Part shown: positions 18,368-27,422 of the stretch, in pieces | Position numbering within the stretch: the first letter of the stretch is position 1 | Layout of the letters: every line of letters starts with the position of its first letter | Assembly (NCBI RefSeq): GCF_034424155.1 | Contig: NZ_CP139992.1 | Span: 310,001-374,000, forward strand | Length of the DNA: 64,000 nucleotides | Source of the DNA: Hafnia alvei | GTDB lineage: Bacteria; Pseudomonadota; Gammaproteobacteria; Enterobacterales; Enterobacteriaceae | Direction of reading: 5' to 3' | Program-made: the position numbers and the translations under genes | Notes under the pieces: model-generated | The model's database searches: none | The model's input: the letters and a program-made list of their open reading frames with translations, nothing else | Told to the model about the DNA's origin: nothing

Positions 18368-19539
18368 TAATCCTGCCTGTAAAGAGTCACTTTGCACACC
18401 TTGGCAACTTTGCCATCGTTCGACGGCCGGTCGGGTGTGACGCCCAGCTGACGCGCGCGCATCAGACCTAATAATTGAGCAAACATAACATACAACAGAC
18501 CACTAAAGACTTCAGGCAGTTGGGTTAACTCTGCGGCATCAAAGTGCAGATACTCATCGCAGGCTTGAGCAACGCGGGGATCGGCTTCAGCATAAATTCC
18601 GATGATCTTGCCAGCCTGATGGCGCTGGGCTTTGAGCTCGGCGGCCATATCCAGATCGTAACGTAGAATCTGTTGATCCGGCGATAGATAACACACCACC
18701 GTTACGGGTTGGTTCACAATAAGTTTAGGACCATGACGAAACGCCAGCGTTGAGAAATCGTCGGTTGCCTGTTTGCCGTTACACATCTCCAATAATTTTA
18801 GGCTGGCATCGGCGGCGATAAATTGTAGAGAGGACGAGCCGAGGCTTACCACGACGGGTGCATCACGCTGGGCAATTTCAGCAATTTTTTCTGCCTGCTG
18901 GGTAAGAAAATAATCCGCGCCGTGTTGATAAACCTTTAACGCGCGTTGGGCAATATCCCAGTGCTGCGGCAGAAAAATCAGTAGCAGATACCAGATGGGC
19001 AGTGTGAATTCGGATGCTGCCGCGAAAGAACCATTTTTGGTTCCGTTAGGCGCTGGAATATAAAGCGTTTTGGCATGCTGTTGACTACGCTTAGGCAGTT
19101 CACCCTGCGGGTCGTTCGCGATGATCAAATGATAGCAGTCATCAATGAGTCGCTCGGCGTGTTCAAAAACTGCCACGCTTTCAGGCGTGCTGCCTGAACT
19201 GGTGACAGAAACCAGCAGCGTTGGCCGATTGGTTAAATAGAGTTCGGGCTTGACCACAATATCGGTGCTGGCGAGCACCTGAATGTCGCGCCCAGTCTGC
19301 TGCCGCAGCCATTGCGCCGCGACTCGTGCTGCGCTCAGAGATGAACCTGCGCCGCATAAAATGATATTGCGTGGCTCATCGCCCACCTGCTGCCAGAAGT
19401 GCTCAATGGCGGCGCAGTGCTGTTCAACCGTATGAAAACCTTCGTGCCATAGGCGTGGTTGGCTGCAAATGGACTGTAGCGTTAATAGGCCGCCGTCCTG
19501 CGACCATTGTGTTTCATCCAAGAGCAAAGAGGGCTGCAT
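18367..19539 (-). CDS. SIS-domain sugar isomerase/deaminase, AgaS-like
   Basis: Phosphosugar enzyme with two SIS domains, 390 residues, aligning over its length with E. coli AgaS (384), thought to act on galactosamine 6-phosphate. Motifs: NIILCGAGSSLSAARVAAQWL, LLVSVTSSGSTPESVAV, and in the second half STLAFRHGPKLIVNQPV followed by RYDLDMAAELK, all shared with AgaS. First gene of the cluster, with GGAGGT just before its ATG. No aldolase, deacetylase or kinase gene is present, so the pathway is incomplete locally. A fructosamine-type deglycase is an alternative reading. Confidence 0.82.
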   Translation of the reverse strand: MQPSLLLDETQWSQDGGLLTLQSICSQPRLWHEGFHTVEQHCAAIEHFWQQVGDEPRNIILCGAGSSLSAARVAAQWLRQQTGRDIQVLASTDIVVKPELYLTNRPTLLVSVTSSGSTPESVAVFEHAERLIDDCYHLIIANDPQGELPKRSQQHAKTLYIPAPNGTKNGSFAAASEFTLPIWYLLLIFLPQHWDIAQRALKVYQHGADYFLTQQAEKIAEIAQRDAPVVVSLGSSSLQFIAADASLKLLEMCNGKQATDDFSTLAFRHGPKLIVNQPVTVVCYLSPDQQILRYDLDMAAELKAQRHQAGKIIGIYAEADPRVAQACDEYLHFDAAELTQLPEVFSGLLYVMFAQLLGLMRARQLGVTPDRPSNDGKVAKVCKVTLYRQD

Positions 19540-19550
19540 GATTTACCTCC

Positions 19551-19574
19551 AAACATTCGAACGTTCTAATGTTT
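19551..19574. promoter_or_regulatory. 24-bp near-perfect palindrome, likely operator of the PTS cluster
   Basis: AAACATT, one mismatched base, GAACGTTC in the centre, one mismatched base, then AATGTTT: 22 of 24 bases are symmetric. A second overlapping dyad TTCTAA-N6-TTAGAA (19564-19581) shares half of it. It begins 12 bp upstream of the SIS gene start codon, directly next to the ribosome binding site, a typical repressor position. The encoded GntR/UTRA protein is the likely ligand. Confidence 0.6.
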
Positions 19575-19711
19575 GTTAGAATGCAGAAAAAAAATGTGAC
19601 CGTCTGTGATGAAGATCGGTTTTGTGAGGTATCGCATTGCATGGTGGATAGCGGAGCGATCCTATATCCCTGTGACAGTTCTATAAAAGATGAGTTACTA
19701 TCGCGGGCAAT

Positions 19712-19769
19712 TATGCCCGTCATACTTCAAGTTGCATGTGCGTTGGCTACGTGAATTATTTAGAGTATG
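19712..19769. repeat. Internally deleted ERIC-type element
   Basis: The stretch carries CCCGTCATACTTCAAGTTGC and TGCGTTGGCTACG, one end of the enterobacterial ERIC/IRU repeat, then GAATTATTTAGAGTATG, resembling the other end. The usual core of about 70-80 bp is missing. It lies upstream of parC. Recognition is from memory of the ERIC consensus. Confidence 0.55.
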
Positions 19770-19847
19770 TACAGACCAAGACAGTCGTGAAGTCCCGCTG
19801 CGGACTGTTTTATATATTCAGTTAGGGCGGCGGCCAGAGGATTATTA

Positions 19848-22127
19848 ATGAGCGATCTGATCCATGACGGCAGCGAGCGCCAAGCGCTGCACACATTTAC
19901 AGAGAACGCCTATCTCAACTACTCCATGTACGTCATCATGGACAGGGCGTTACCTTTTATCGGTGATGGATTAAAACCGGTACAGCGTCGTATCGTATAT
20001 GCGATGTCAGAGCTGGGCTTAAACAACAGCGCCAAATTTAAAAAATCAGCGCGTACCGTCGGTGACGTGCTGGGTAAATACCATCCGCACGGCGACAGCG
20101 CCTGTTATGAAGCCATGGTTTTGATGGCTCAGCCGTTCTCCTATCGTTATCCGCTGGTTGACGGTCAGGGAAACTGGGGGGCACCGGACGATCCGAAGTC
20201 GTTTGCCGCCATGCGTTACACCGAATCTCGCCTGTCTAAATACGCCGAAGTGCTGCTGGGTGAGCTGGGTCAAGGAACGGTTGATTACACGCCAAACTTT
20301 GATGGTACGCTGCAGGAGCCTAAAACGCTGCCTGCGCGTTTGCCAAACATTCTGCTGAATGGCACCACGGGTATTGCCGTGGGTATGGCAACGGATATTC
20401 CTCCGCACAACGTGCGTGAGCTGGCCGCTGCGCTGGTTGATTTGATCGACAAACCAAACCTGACGTTGGACGATATTCTTGAACATGTTCAAGGCCCTGA
20501 CTATCCAACGGAAGCTGAAATCATTACGCCGCGCGAGGAGATCCGTAAGATCTATCGCACCGGACGTGGTTCAGTACGCATGCGTGCGATCTGGAAAAAA
20601 GAAGACGGTGAAGTGGTGATCAGTGCACTGCCGCACCAGACTTCAGGCGCTAAGGTGCTGGAGCAAATCGCCAGCCAGATGCGTGCGAAGAAATTGCCGA
20701 TGGTTGAGGACTTACGTGATGAATCCGATCACGAAAACCCAACTCGCTTGGTGATTGTGCCGCGTTCCAACCGCGTGGATATGGATCAGGTGATGACACA
20801 CCTGTTCGCTACCACCGATCTGGAAAAAAGCTACCGTATCAATATGAACATGATCGGTTTGGACAATCGTCCAGCGGTCAAAAACCTGCTCGAAATTCTG
20901 ACCGAATGGCTAGCGTATCGCCGTGATACCGTGCGCCGTCGCTTAAACTACCGTTTGGAAAAAGTACTGAAACGCCTGCACATTCTGGAAGGTTTGCTGG
21001 TGGCGTTCCTCAATATCGATGAAGTGATCCACATCATTCGTACTGAGGATGAACCTAAGCCGAAGCTGATTGAACGCTTCGCGATTTCAGAAACGCAGGC
21101 CGAAGCGATTCTGGAATTAAAACTGCGTCACCTTGCCAAGTTGGAAGAGGTGAAAATTCGCGGTGAGCAGGACGAATTAGCCAAAGAGCGCGATCACCTG
21201 CAGGCATTGCTGGCTTCTGAACGTAAGCTGAATACGCTGATTAAAAAAGAAATTCAGGCTGATGCACAGGCGTATGGCGACGATCGTCGTTCTCCGCTGC
21301 AAGAGCGTGAAGAAGCGAAAGCCATGAGTGAGCACGACTTTATTCCATCTGAGCCGGTGACGATTGTTCTGTCAGAAGGTGGTTGGGTGCGTAGTGCCAA
21401 AGGCCATGATATCGATCCTACGGGATTAAGTTACAAAGCGGGTGATAGCTTCCGCGCCGCTGCACGTGGGAAGAGCAATCAGCCGGTGGTGTTTATCGAT
21501 TCCACGGGGCGCAGTTATGCGCTTGATCCAACCACGTTGCCATCCGCGCGTGGGCAGGGTGAACCGTTAACCGGTAAATTAACGCCGCCGCCGGGCGCCA
21601 CCATTGAGCAAGTGCTGATGGCCGCTGATGACCAAAAACTGTTGATGGCGTCGGATGCCGGTTACGGCTTCGTATGTACCTTCAATGATTTGGTTGCGCG
21701 TAATCGTGCAGGTAAGGCTATGATTACGTTGCCTGAAAATGCTAAAGCGCTGCCTCCGTTGGAAATTAACGGGCCAGATGACATGCTGCTGGCGATCACT
21801 CAGGCCGGTCGTATGTTGATGTTCCCTGTCAACGATCTGCCACAGCTATCGAAAGGTAAGGGCAACAAGATTGTGTCCATTCCTTCCGCGCAGGCCGCAT
21901 CGGGTGAGGATAAACTGGCATGGCTGTTTGTATTGCCACCACAAACGTCAATCACGGTGCATGTTGGCAAGCGTAAACTGGTCATGAAACCACAGGAATT
22001 GCAGAAATTCCGCGCTGAACGTGGACGTAAAGGCACGCTGTTACCGCGTGGCCTGCAACGGATCGAACGCGTGGATGTGGAAATGCCAGAGCAGCTCAAA
22101 GTAGGGCCGGGCGATAGCGAAGAGTAA
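19848..22127 (+). CDS. parC: DNA topoisomerase IV subunit A (ParC)
   Basis: DNA cleavage subunit of topoisomerase IV, partner of ParE. The active-site Tyr is at about 124 in [10 protein letters not shown]. The quinolone region reads [15 protein letters not shown] with Ser84 and Glu88, equal to E. coli Ser80 and Glu84, so no classical resistance change. The C-terminal beta-pinwheel region follows from about residue 495 ([20 protein letters not shown]). 759 residues; four more than E. coli near the N-terminus. The ribosome binding site is AGAGGATT. It is followed by two tall hairpins (22166-22223) rather than a standard terminator. Confidence 0.98.
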   Translation: MSDLIHDGSERQALHTFTENAYLNYSMYVIMDRALPFIGDGLKPVQRRIVYAMSELGLNNSAKFKKSARTVGDVLGKYHPHGDSACYEAMVLMAQPFSYRYPLVDGQGNWGAPDDPKSFAAMRYTESRLSKYAEVLLGELGQGTVDYTPNFDGTLQEPKTLPARLPNILLNGTTGIAVGMATDIPPHNVRELAAALVDLIDKPNLTLDDILEHVQGPDYPTEAEIITPREEIRKIYRTGRGSVRMRAIWKKEDGEVVISALPHQTSGAKVLEQIASQMRAKKLPMVEDLRDESDHENPTRLVIVPRSNRVDMDQVMTHLFATTDLEKSYRINMNMIGLDNRPAVKNLLEILTEWLAYRRDTVRRRLNYRLEKVLKRLHILEGLLVAFLNIDEVIHIIRTEDEPKPKLIERFAISETQAEAILELKLRHLAKLEEVKIRGEQDELAKERDHLQALLASERKLNTLIKKEIQADAQAYGDDRRSPLQEREEAKAMSEHDFIPSEPVTIVLSEGGWVRSAKGHDIDPTGLSYKAGDSFRAAARGKSNQPVVFIDSTGRSYALDPTTLPSARGQGEPLTGKLTPPPGATIEQVLMAADDQKLLMASDAGYGFVCTFNDLVARNRAGKAMITLPENAKALPPLEINGPDDMLLAITQAGRMLMFPVNDLPQLSKGKGNKIVSIPSAQAASGEDKLAWLFVLPPQTSITVHVGKRKLVMKPQELQKFRAERGRKGTLLPRGLQRIERVDVEMPEQLKVGPGDSEE

Positions 22128-22165
22128 GTATTCGGCTTTTAAGCGTTATATTTTGGCTGGTCGAG

Positions 22166-22290
22166 CCGACGTGACAGGACGTCACGTCGGAGTTTGGGTG
22201 GTACAGGATGTACCATCCCAAACCGGAGCGAAGATGCCATCTCGGAAAAAGCGCGAGAGTGAAGAGGTTGCGCGCTAGCAACCTTTTCTC
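22166..22290 (+). repeat. Tandem hairpins with CsrA-type loops after parC
   Basis: Hairpin 1: a perfect 10-bp stem CCGACGTGAC / GTCACGTCGG with loop AGGAC, giving CAGGACG. Hairpin 2: a 14-bp stem with one bulge (22192-22205 with 22209-22223) and loop GGA, giving GTACAGGATGTAC. Both loops carry CAGGA(C/U)G, the repeat of CsrB/CsrC RNAs, and the second is close to the CsrA SELEX consensus. A third stem AGGTTGC / GCAACCT (22265-22284) followed by TTTCTC may end the transcript. It could be the parC 3' UTR, a separate small RNA or a dispersed repeat. Confidence 0.55.
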
Positions 22291-22475
22291 GGGCGCCTAC
22301 ATGATAGTTGCATAGATTGGTCATACTGGCAGGCGCTCGAAATCATGCTCGTTCTTGTATAGTGCTTTCTTTGTTTGTGTTCCTATGGGTTTTTGACGCT
22401 GCCGCCCAGTAATCTCCGGTGTGTTTTGCAGCTAAGTCGGTATACTAACTCCGGCTAAATGTTTACGAGGTTGTT

Positions 22476-23222
22476 ATGTTATCCATCATTCGCATTGTGC
22501 TGGTCACGCTGTACTGTATTTTGGCCTGCATCTTTGGTTGTATTTATTGCTTATTTAGCCCACGCAATCCACGCCACGTGGCGACGTTTGGCCACATGTT
22601 TGGCCGTTTGTCACCGCTGTTTGGTTTGAAAGTGGAAACGCGTATTCCTGCAGAAGCAAAGAACTACGGCAACTCCATTTATATTGCTAACCATCAAAAC
22701 AACTACGATATGGTCACCATATCGAATGCCGTGCAGACCAATACGGTTACCGTTGGCAAGAAAAGCCTGATTTGGGTTCCGTTCTTTGGACTACTCTATT
22801 GGTTGACGGGCAACCTGCTGATTGACCGTGCTAACCGCACCAAAGCACATAATACAATTGCACAGGTGGTGAATCAGTTCCGTACTAAAACCATCTCTTT
22901 CTGGATGTTCCCAGAAGGTACTCGTAGCCGTGGTCGTGGTTTGATGCCGTTCAAAACCGGTGCTTTCCATGCCGCTATTGCTGCTGGAGTGCCTATTATT
23001 CCGGTCTGCGCGTCGAATACTCACGATAAAGTAAAACTAAACCGTTGGAATAATGGTTTGGTAATTGTTGAAATGCTGCCGCCAATTGATGTGACTCAGT
23101 ACGGCAAAGATCAGGTGCGTGAACTTTCGGCTCACTGCCATGCATTGATGGAAGCTAAAATCAATGAGCTAAACGCAGAAGTGGCTGCGCGTGAAGCTCA
23201 AATGCGTGAAGCGAAGTCCTGA
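22476..23222 (+). CDS. plsC: 1-acyl-sn-glycerol-3-phosphate acyltransferase PlsC
   Basis: Adds the second acyl chain to lysophosphatidic acid to make phosphatidic acid at the inner membrane. An N-terminal hydrophobic segment (IIRIVLVTLYCILACIFGCI) is followed by the catalytic HQNNYD motif at 73-78 (H-x4-D) and FPEGTRSRG. 248 residues, close to E. coli (245). The ribosome binding site is CGAGG. Order parC-plsC-ftsP matches E. coli. A terminator follows. Confidence 0.97.
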   Translation: MLSIIRIVLVTLYCILACIFGCIYCLFSPRNPRHVATFGHMFGRLSPLFGLKVETRIPAEAKNYGNSIYIANHQNNYDMVTISNAVQTNTVTVGKKSLIWVPFFGLLYWLTGNLLIDRANRTKAHNTIAQVVNQFRTKTISFWMFPEGTRSRGRGLMPFKTGAFHAAIAAGVPIIPVCASNTHDKVKLNRWNNGLVIVEMLPPIDVTQYGKDQVRELSAHCHALMEAKINELNAEVAAREAQMREAKS

Positions 23223-23244
23223 TCCTAAAATACGATAAATTAGG

Positions 23245-23270
23245 CCTGCCAGCGTTTGGCAGGTTTCTTA
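23245..23270 (+). terminator. Terminator of plsC
   Basis: Stem CCTGCCA / TGGCAGG with 5-base loop GCGTT, followed by TTTCTTATTT, 22 bases after the plsC stop. Confidence 0.8.
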
Positions 23271-23350
23271 TTTGAACGGTTGAATTCAATCGTTGATGCT
23301 GAATTCCCCCTTTGGAATTTCAGTTTGCATAGCAAATTCATGGAGAAGTT

Positions 23351-24769
23351 ATGTCACTCAGTCGACGTCGGTTTATTCAGACTTCGGGTCTGGCACTGTG
23401 TGCAGGTGCATTGCCTCTGAGGGCGCATGCGAGTGGATCGCAAGTTTCGCTGCCCATTCCTCCTCTACTGGAATCCAAACGCGGTCAGCCGCTCTTCCTG
23501 ACGCTTCAGCGCTCACATTGGGCTTTTATGAGCGGCCGTAAGGCTAGCGCGTGGGGTATTAATGGACTTTATCTTGGCCCGACCGTGCGCGTTTATAGTG
23601 GTGATGACGTTAAGCTGATTTACAGCAACCGCCTACCCGATCCTGTTTCGATGGAAATCAGCGGATTACAGGTTCCTGGTGCGTTAAGCGGTGGCGCGGC
23701 GCGTTTAATGTCACCTAGCGTTGATTGGTCGCCGGTACTGCCTATTCGCCAGTCTGCCGCCACGCTGTGGTATCACGCTAATACGCCAGGGCACATGGCT
23801 GAGCATGTTTATAACGGCTTAGCGGGAATGTGGCTGGTCGAAGATGAAAACAGCAAAAATCTTCCGTTGCCGAATCATTATGGCGTCGATGATTTCCCTA
23901 TCATTATCCAAGATAAACGCTTAGATAATTTTGGTACGCCAGAGTATGAAGCGCCGTCATCGGGTGGTTTTTATGGTGACACGCTGCTAGTAAACGGCGT
24001 GCAAGAGCCGTTTGTTGAAGTTTCTCGTGGTTGGGTACGTTTGCGCTTGTTGAACGCGTCTAATGCTCGTCGTTATACGTTAACGATGAGTGATAACCGT
24101 CCGTTCAGCGTCATTGCCAGCGATCAGGGCTATATGCCTGCGCCAGTTATTGCCAGCAGCCTGACGCTTGCTCCGGGCGAACGCCGAGAAGTGCTGGTGG
24201 ACATGTCGAAAGGCGAGGAGGTTTCCATCACCGCAGGCGTTGCCGCAGGGATTATGGATCGTCTGCGCGGCCTGTTCGAACCTTCGTCTATCTTAGTGTC
24301 GACCACGGTATTGACGCTGCGTCCTACGGGGCTGTTGCCGTTGGTCACTGACAACTTGCCAACGCGCTTGTTGGCTGATGACATGATGGAAGGCAGCGTC
24401 GTTAATACACGCAGCATTAACTTAGGCAGCGCCTCGCAGCCGGGCATCAACGGCGCAACGTGGGATCTGCATCGCACCGATATTCAGGCGCAGCAGGGAA
24501 CGTGGGAACGCTGGACGGTTCGCGCCGATACGCCACAGGCCTTCTATATTCAAGGTGCCAAATTCTTGGTGAAAAGCGTCAATAATGCGCCGCCGATGGT
24601 AGAAGATCGCGGCTGGAAAGACACCGTTTGGGTTGATGGTGAAGTTTCTCTGATGGTCTATTTCCCTCAGGCTTCATCGGAGCATTTCCCATTCATTTAC
24701 TACAGTCAAACGCTAGAGCTTGCGACCCGCGGCAGCGTGGGACAGCTGGTGGTTAACGCCGCTCAATAA
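23351..24769 (+). CDS. ftsP: Cell division protein FtsP (SufI)
   Basis: Periplasmic multicopper-oxidase-fold protein that stabilises the divisome under stress; the family does not need copper for this role. A Tat signal MSLSRRRFIQTSGLALCAGA with consecutive arginines at 5-7 is followed by an AHA site. The cupredoxin domains include the stretch WYHANTPGHMAEHVYNGLAG, where some of the copper-ligand histidines of true oxidases are kept but the C-terminal HCH cluster is missing. 472 residues, as in E. coli. The ribosome binding site is GGAGAAG. A hairpin at 24776-24799 follows. Confidence 0.95.
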   Translation: MSLSRRRFIQTSGLALCAGALPLRAHASGSQVSLPIPPLLESKRGQPLFLTLQRSHWAFMSGRKASAWGINGLYLGPTVRVYSGDDVKLIYSNRLPDPVSMEISGLQVPGALSGGAARLMSPSVDWSPVLPIRQSAATLWYHANTPGHMAEHVYNGLAGMWLVEDENSKNLPLPNHYGVDDFPIIIQDKRLDNFGTPEYEAPSSGGFYGDTLLVNGVQEPFVEVSRGWVRLRLLNASNARRYTLTMSDNRPFSVIASDQGYMPAPVIASSLTLAPGERREVLVDMSKGEEVSITAGVAAGIMDRLRGLFEPSSILVSTTVLTLRPTGLLPLVTDNLPTRLLADDMMEGSVVNTRSINLGSASQPGINGATWDLHRTDIQAQQGTWERWTVRADTPQAFYIQGAKFLVKSVNNAPPMVEDRGWKDTVWVDGEVSLMVYFPQASSEHFPFIYYSQTLELATRGSVGQLVVNAAQ

Positions 24770-24775
24770 TGTAAT

Positions 24776-24799
24776 GCCCCTCTCTTACGTGGGAGGGGC
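24776..24799 (+). terminator. Hairpin after ftsP
   Basis: GCCCCTC (24776-24782) pairs with GAGGGGC (24793-24799) around 10 bases. Only a short AATTT follows, so the terminator is weak. Confidence 0.5.
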
Positions 24800-24943
24800 C
24801 AATTTCTGCAAATCAATCTCGCTTCACACTTCTGCTTTTCTCGCTGCAAAAAACATCAACTCTTTGATAAATCCCAAGCTGCCCGTGCATTTAATTTGAT
24901 AGCTATAACCGATTGAGCAATCGAACGGAAAAGGATTATCAAA

Positions 24944-27385
24944 ATGAATAATAAAGAAAAAACGCATCACGAAGGGATATCAATTACGCGCCGAGCCTTG
25001 GTTAAAGGAAGTGCCTTAGGCGGGTTTGCACTGGCGACGGGGGCATTAAACCTGCCCTTTAGCCGAGCGGTTCATGCACAAGAATTGCAGAACACTGCTG
25101 CTGATAAAGTGACGTGGGGGATGTGCTCGGTAAACTGCGGCAGCCGCTGCGCGCTTCGCCTACATACGCGTGACGATGAAGTCTATTGGGTTGAAACAGA
25201 TAACACCGGCTTAGATAAATATGGCGATCATCAGGTTCGTGCCTGTCTGCGCGGGCGCTCTATCCGTCGCCGTATGAATCACCCTGAGCGTTTGAAATAC
25301 CCGATGAAACGCGTTGGTAAACGTGGGGAAGGGAAATTCAAGCGTATCACTTGGGATGAGGCCTATGATGAAATCGCCCGAAGCCTGAAATACACCGTTG
25401 AAAAATATGGTAATGAGGCGGTTTATCAGAACTATGCCACCGGTGTTATCGGCGGTAACGTGACGCGCTCGTCGCCCTATGCTTCGATTATCGGGCGTTT
25501 GATGAACTGTTATGGCGGATATCTCAGCCACTATGGCAGCTACAGCACCGCACAAATTTCAGCCGCAATGCCCTACACCTACGGCAGCAACGACGGCAAC
25601 AGCACCTCGGATATCGTGAATTCCAAGCTGGTGGTGATGTTTGGCAATAATCCGGCGGAGACGCGGATGAGCGGGGGTGGGATCACCTACCATCTCGAAC
25701 AGGCGCGAGAGATATCTAATGCCAAAATGATCGTCATCGATCCGCGCTATACCGATACCGCCGCGGGTCGCGAAGACCAATGGGTCCCGATCCGTCCGGG
25801 CACCGACGCCGCATTGGTAGGCGGCATTGCGCATGTCTTGATCAGCGAAAACTTAGTCGATCAGCCCTTTTTAGATCGCTACTGTGTCGGCTATGACGAG
25901 CATACCTTGCCCGAGAGCGCTCCGAGAAACGGGCATTATAAAGCCTATATTCTTGGTCAAGGGCCTGATGGTATTGAGAAAACGCCTGAGTGGGCATCGC
26001 GTATTACCGGTATTCCAGCCGATCGTATTATCAAACTGGCACGGGAGATTGGCACCGCTAAGCCTGCTTATATCTGTCAGGGATGGGGGCCACAGCGTCA
26101 GGCCAACGGCGAAGAAACCGCGCGTGCCATTGCGATGCTGCCGATCTTAACCGGTAACGTAGGAATTAACGGCGGTAACAGCGGAGCACGTGAATCGACC
26201 TATCTCATCACCATTGAGCTGATGCCGGTGCTAACAAATCCGGTGAAAACTTCGATTTCTGTATTTACGTGGACTGATGCTATTCGCCGTGGGCCTGAGA
26301 TGACGGCGCTGCGCGACGGCGTGCGGGGCAAAGATAAGCTGGATGTTCCGATCAAGTTCATCTGGAATTATGCCGGAAATACGCTCGTTAATCAGCATTC
26401 TGATATCAATCAGACCCATGAGATCTTGCAGGACGATTCGCTGTGCGAAAAGATCGTGGTGATTGAAAACTTCATGACGTCGTCGGCTAAGTACGCCGAT
26501 ATTTTATTGCCTGATCTTATGACCACCGAGCAAGAAGATATTGTGCCAAACGATTATGCGGGCAACATGGGGTATCTGATTTTTAGTCAGCCAGCAACTC
26601 GCGCTAAATTCGAGCGCAAAGGCATTTATGAAATGATGTCTGAGATTGCCAAACGGCTTGGGCCAGATGTAGAACAGGCGTTTACCGAAGGGCGTACACA
26701 GTCTGATTGGCTGCACTATCTGTATGCCAAAATGCAGGCACGCGATCCGTTATTACCTGATTATGAAACGCTGCGCCAGCAGGGGATCTATAAACGAAAA
26801 GATCCAAATGGCCACTTCGTTGCATATAAAAAATTCCGTGAAGATCCCGATGCTAACCCGCTAAAAACGCCGTCGGGAAAAATTGAAATCTATTCTGAAC
26901 GATTGGCTGAGATCGCCGCCACATGGCATTTGGATAAAGACGAAACCATCAGCGCTTTACCCGTTTATGCCTCAACGTTTGAAGGCTGGGACGATGCTTT
27001 GCGCCAAACCTATCCGCTGCAAATGTTTGGTTTCCATTACAAGGCACGTACTCACTCAACTTACGGCAACATTGACGTGTTGCAGGCCGCTTGCAGACAA
27101 GAGGTATGGATTAACCCGATTGATGCCGAGAAACGAGGTATTCAAAACGGTGATAAAGTTCGTGTGTTCAACAAGCGTGGCACGGTGGTGATTAACGCGA
27201 AAGTGACGCCGCGAATTATGCCGGGCGTTAGCGCTATGGGGCAGGGCGCTTGGCATCAGGCAGATATGACGGGTGATAAAGTCGATCACGGTGGCTGTAT
27301 CAATACCCTCACCACGATGCGCCCGTCGCCGTTGGCGAAAGGCAATCCTCAGCACACCAATTTAGTGGAAATTGAAAAAGTATAG
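24944..27385 (+). CDS. DmsA-type molybdopterin oxidoreductase catalytic subunit (orphan)
   Basis: Very similar to E. coli DmsA (about 814 residues), the catalytic subunit of anaerobic dimethyl sulfoxide reductase. A Tat signal (SITRRALVKGSALGGFALA) with Arg16-Arg17 ends near AHA/VHA. The N-terminal Fe-S cluster ligands are C61, C65, C69 and C101 (CSVNCGSRC, RACLRGRS). Ser176 in NVTRSS is at the position of the molybdenum ligand of DmsA. It ends TNLVEIEKV like DmsA. No dmsB (Fe-S subunit) or dmsC (membrane anchor) follows; the next gene, iclR, converges 37 bp later. It may use partners encoded elsewhere, as YnfE/YnfF-type paralogues do. Confidence 0.9.
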   Translation: MNNKEKTHHEGISITRRALVKGSALGGFALATGALNLPFSRAVHAQELQNTAADKVTWGMCSVNCGSRCALRLHTRDDEVYWVETDNTGLDKYGDHQVRACLRGRSIRRRMNHPERLKYPMKRVGKRGEGKFKRITWDEAYDEIARSLKYTVEKYGNEAVYQNYATGVIGGNVTRSSPYASIIGRLMNCYGGYLSHYGSYSTAQISAAMPYTYGSNDGNSTSDIVNSKLVVMFGNNPAETRMSGGGITYHLEQAREISNAKMIVIDPRYTDTAAGREDQWVPIRPGTDAALVGGIAHVLISENLVDQPFLDRYCVGYDEHTLPESAPRNGHYKAYILGQGPDGIEKTPEWASRITGIPADRIIKLAREIGTAKPAYICQGWGPQRQANGEETARAIAMLPILTGNVGINGGNSGARESTYLITIELMPVLTNPVKTSISVFTWTDAIRRGPEMTALRDGVRGKDKLDVPIKFIWNYAGNTLVNQHSDINQTHEILQDDSLCEKIVVIENFMTSSAKYADILLPDLMTTEQEDIVPNDYAGNMGYLIFSQPATRAKFERKGIYEMMSEIAKRLGPDVEQAFTEGRTQSDWLHYLYAKMQARDPLLPDYETLRQQGIYKRKDPNGHFVAYKKFREDPDANPLKTPSGKIEIYSERLAEIAATWHLDKDETISALPVYASTFEGWDDALRQTYPLQMFGFHYKARTHSTYGNIDVLQAACRQEVWINPIDAEKRGIQNGDKVRVFNKRGTVVINAKVTPRIMPGVSAMGQGAWHQADMTGDKVDHGGCINTLTTMRPSPLAKGNPQHTNLVEIEKV

Positions 27386-27394
27386 TCTGTCGAT

Positions 27395-27416
27395 TGGGCT
27401 CCCAGAGGGGAGCCCA
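27395..27416. terminator. Hairpin between convergent dmsA-like gene and iclR
   Basis: TGGGCTCCC and GGGAGCCCA form a perfect 9-bp stem with loop AGAG. It lies in the 37-bp gap between two gene ends; no U tract on either side. Confidence 0.6.
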
Positions 27417-27422
27417 CGGACA

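Noticed and set aside
24896-24909. TTGATAGCTATAAC as an FNR box for the dmsA-like gene
   Set aside because: Eight of ten bases fit, but the site is only 35 bp before the start codon, which would put the transcription start at or beyond the ATG.
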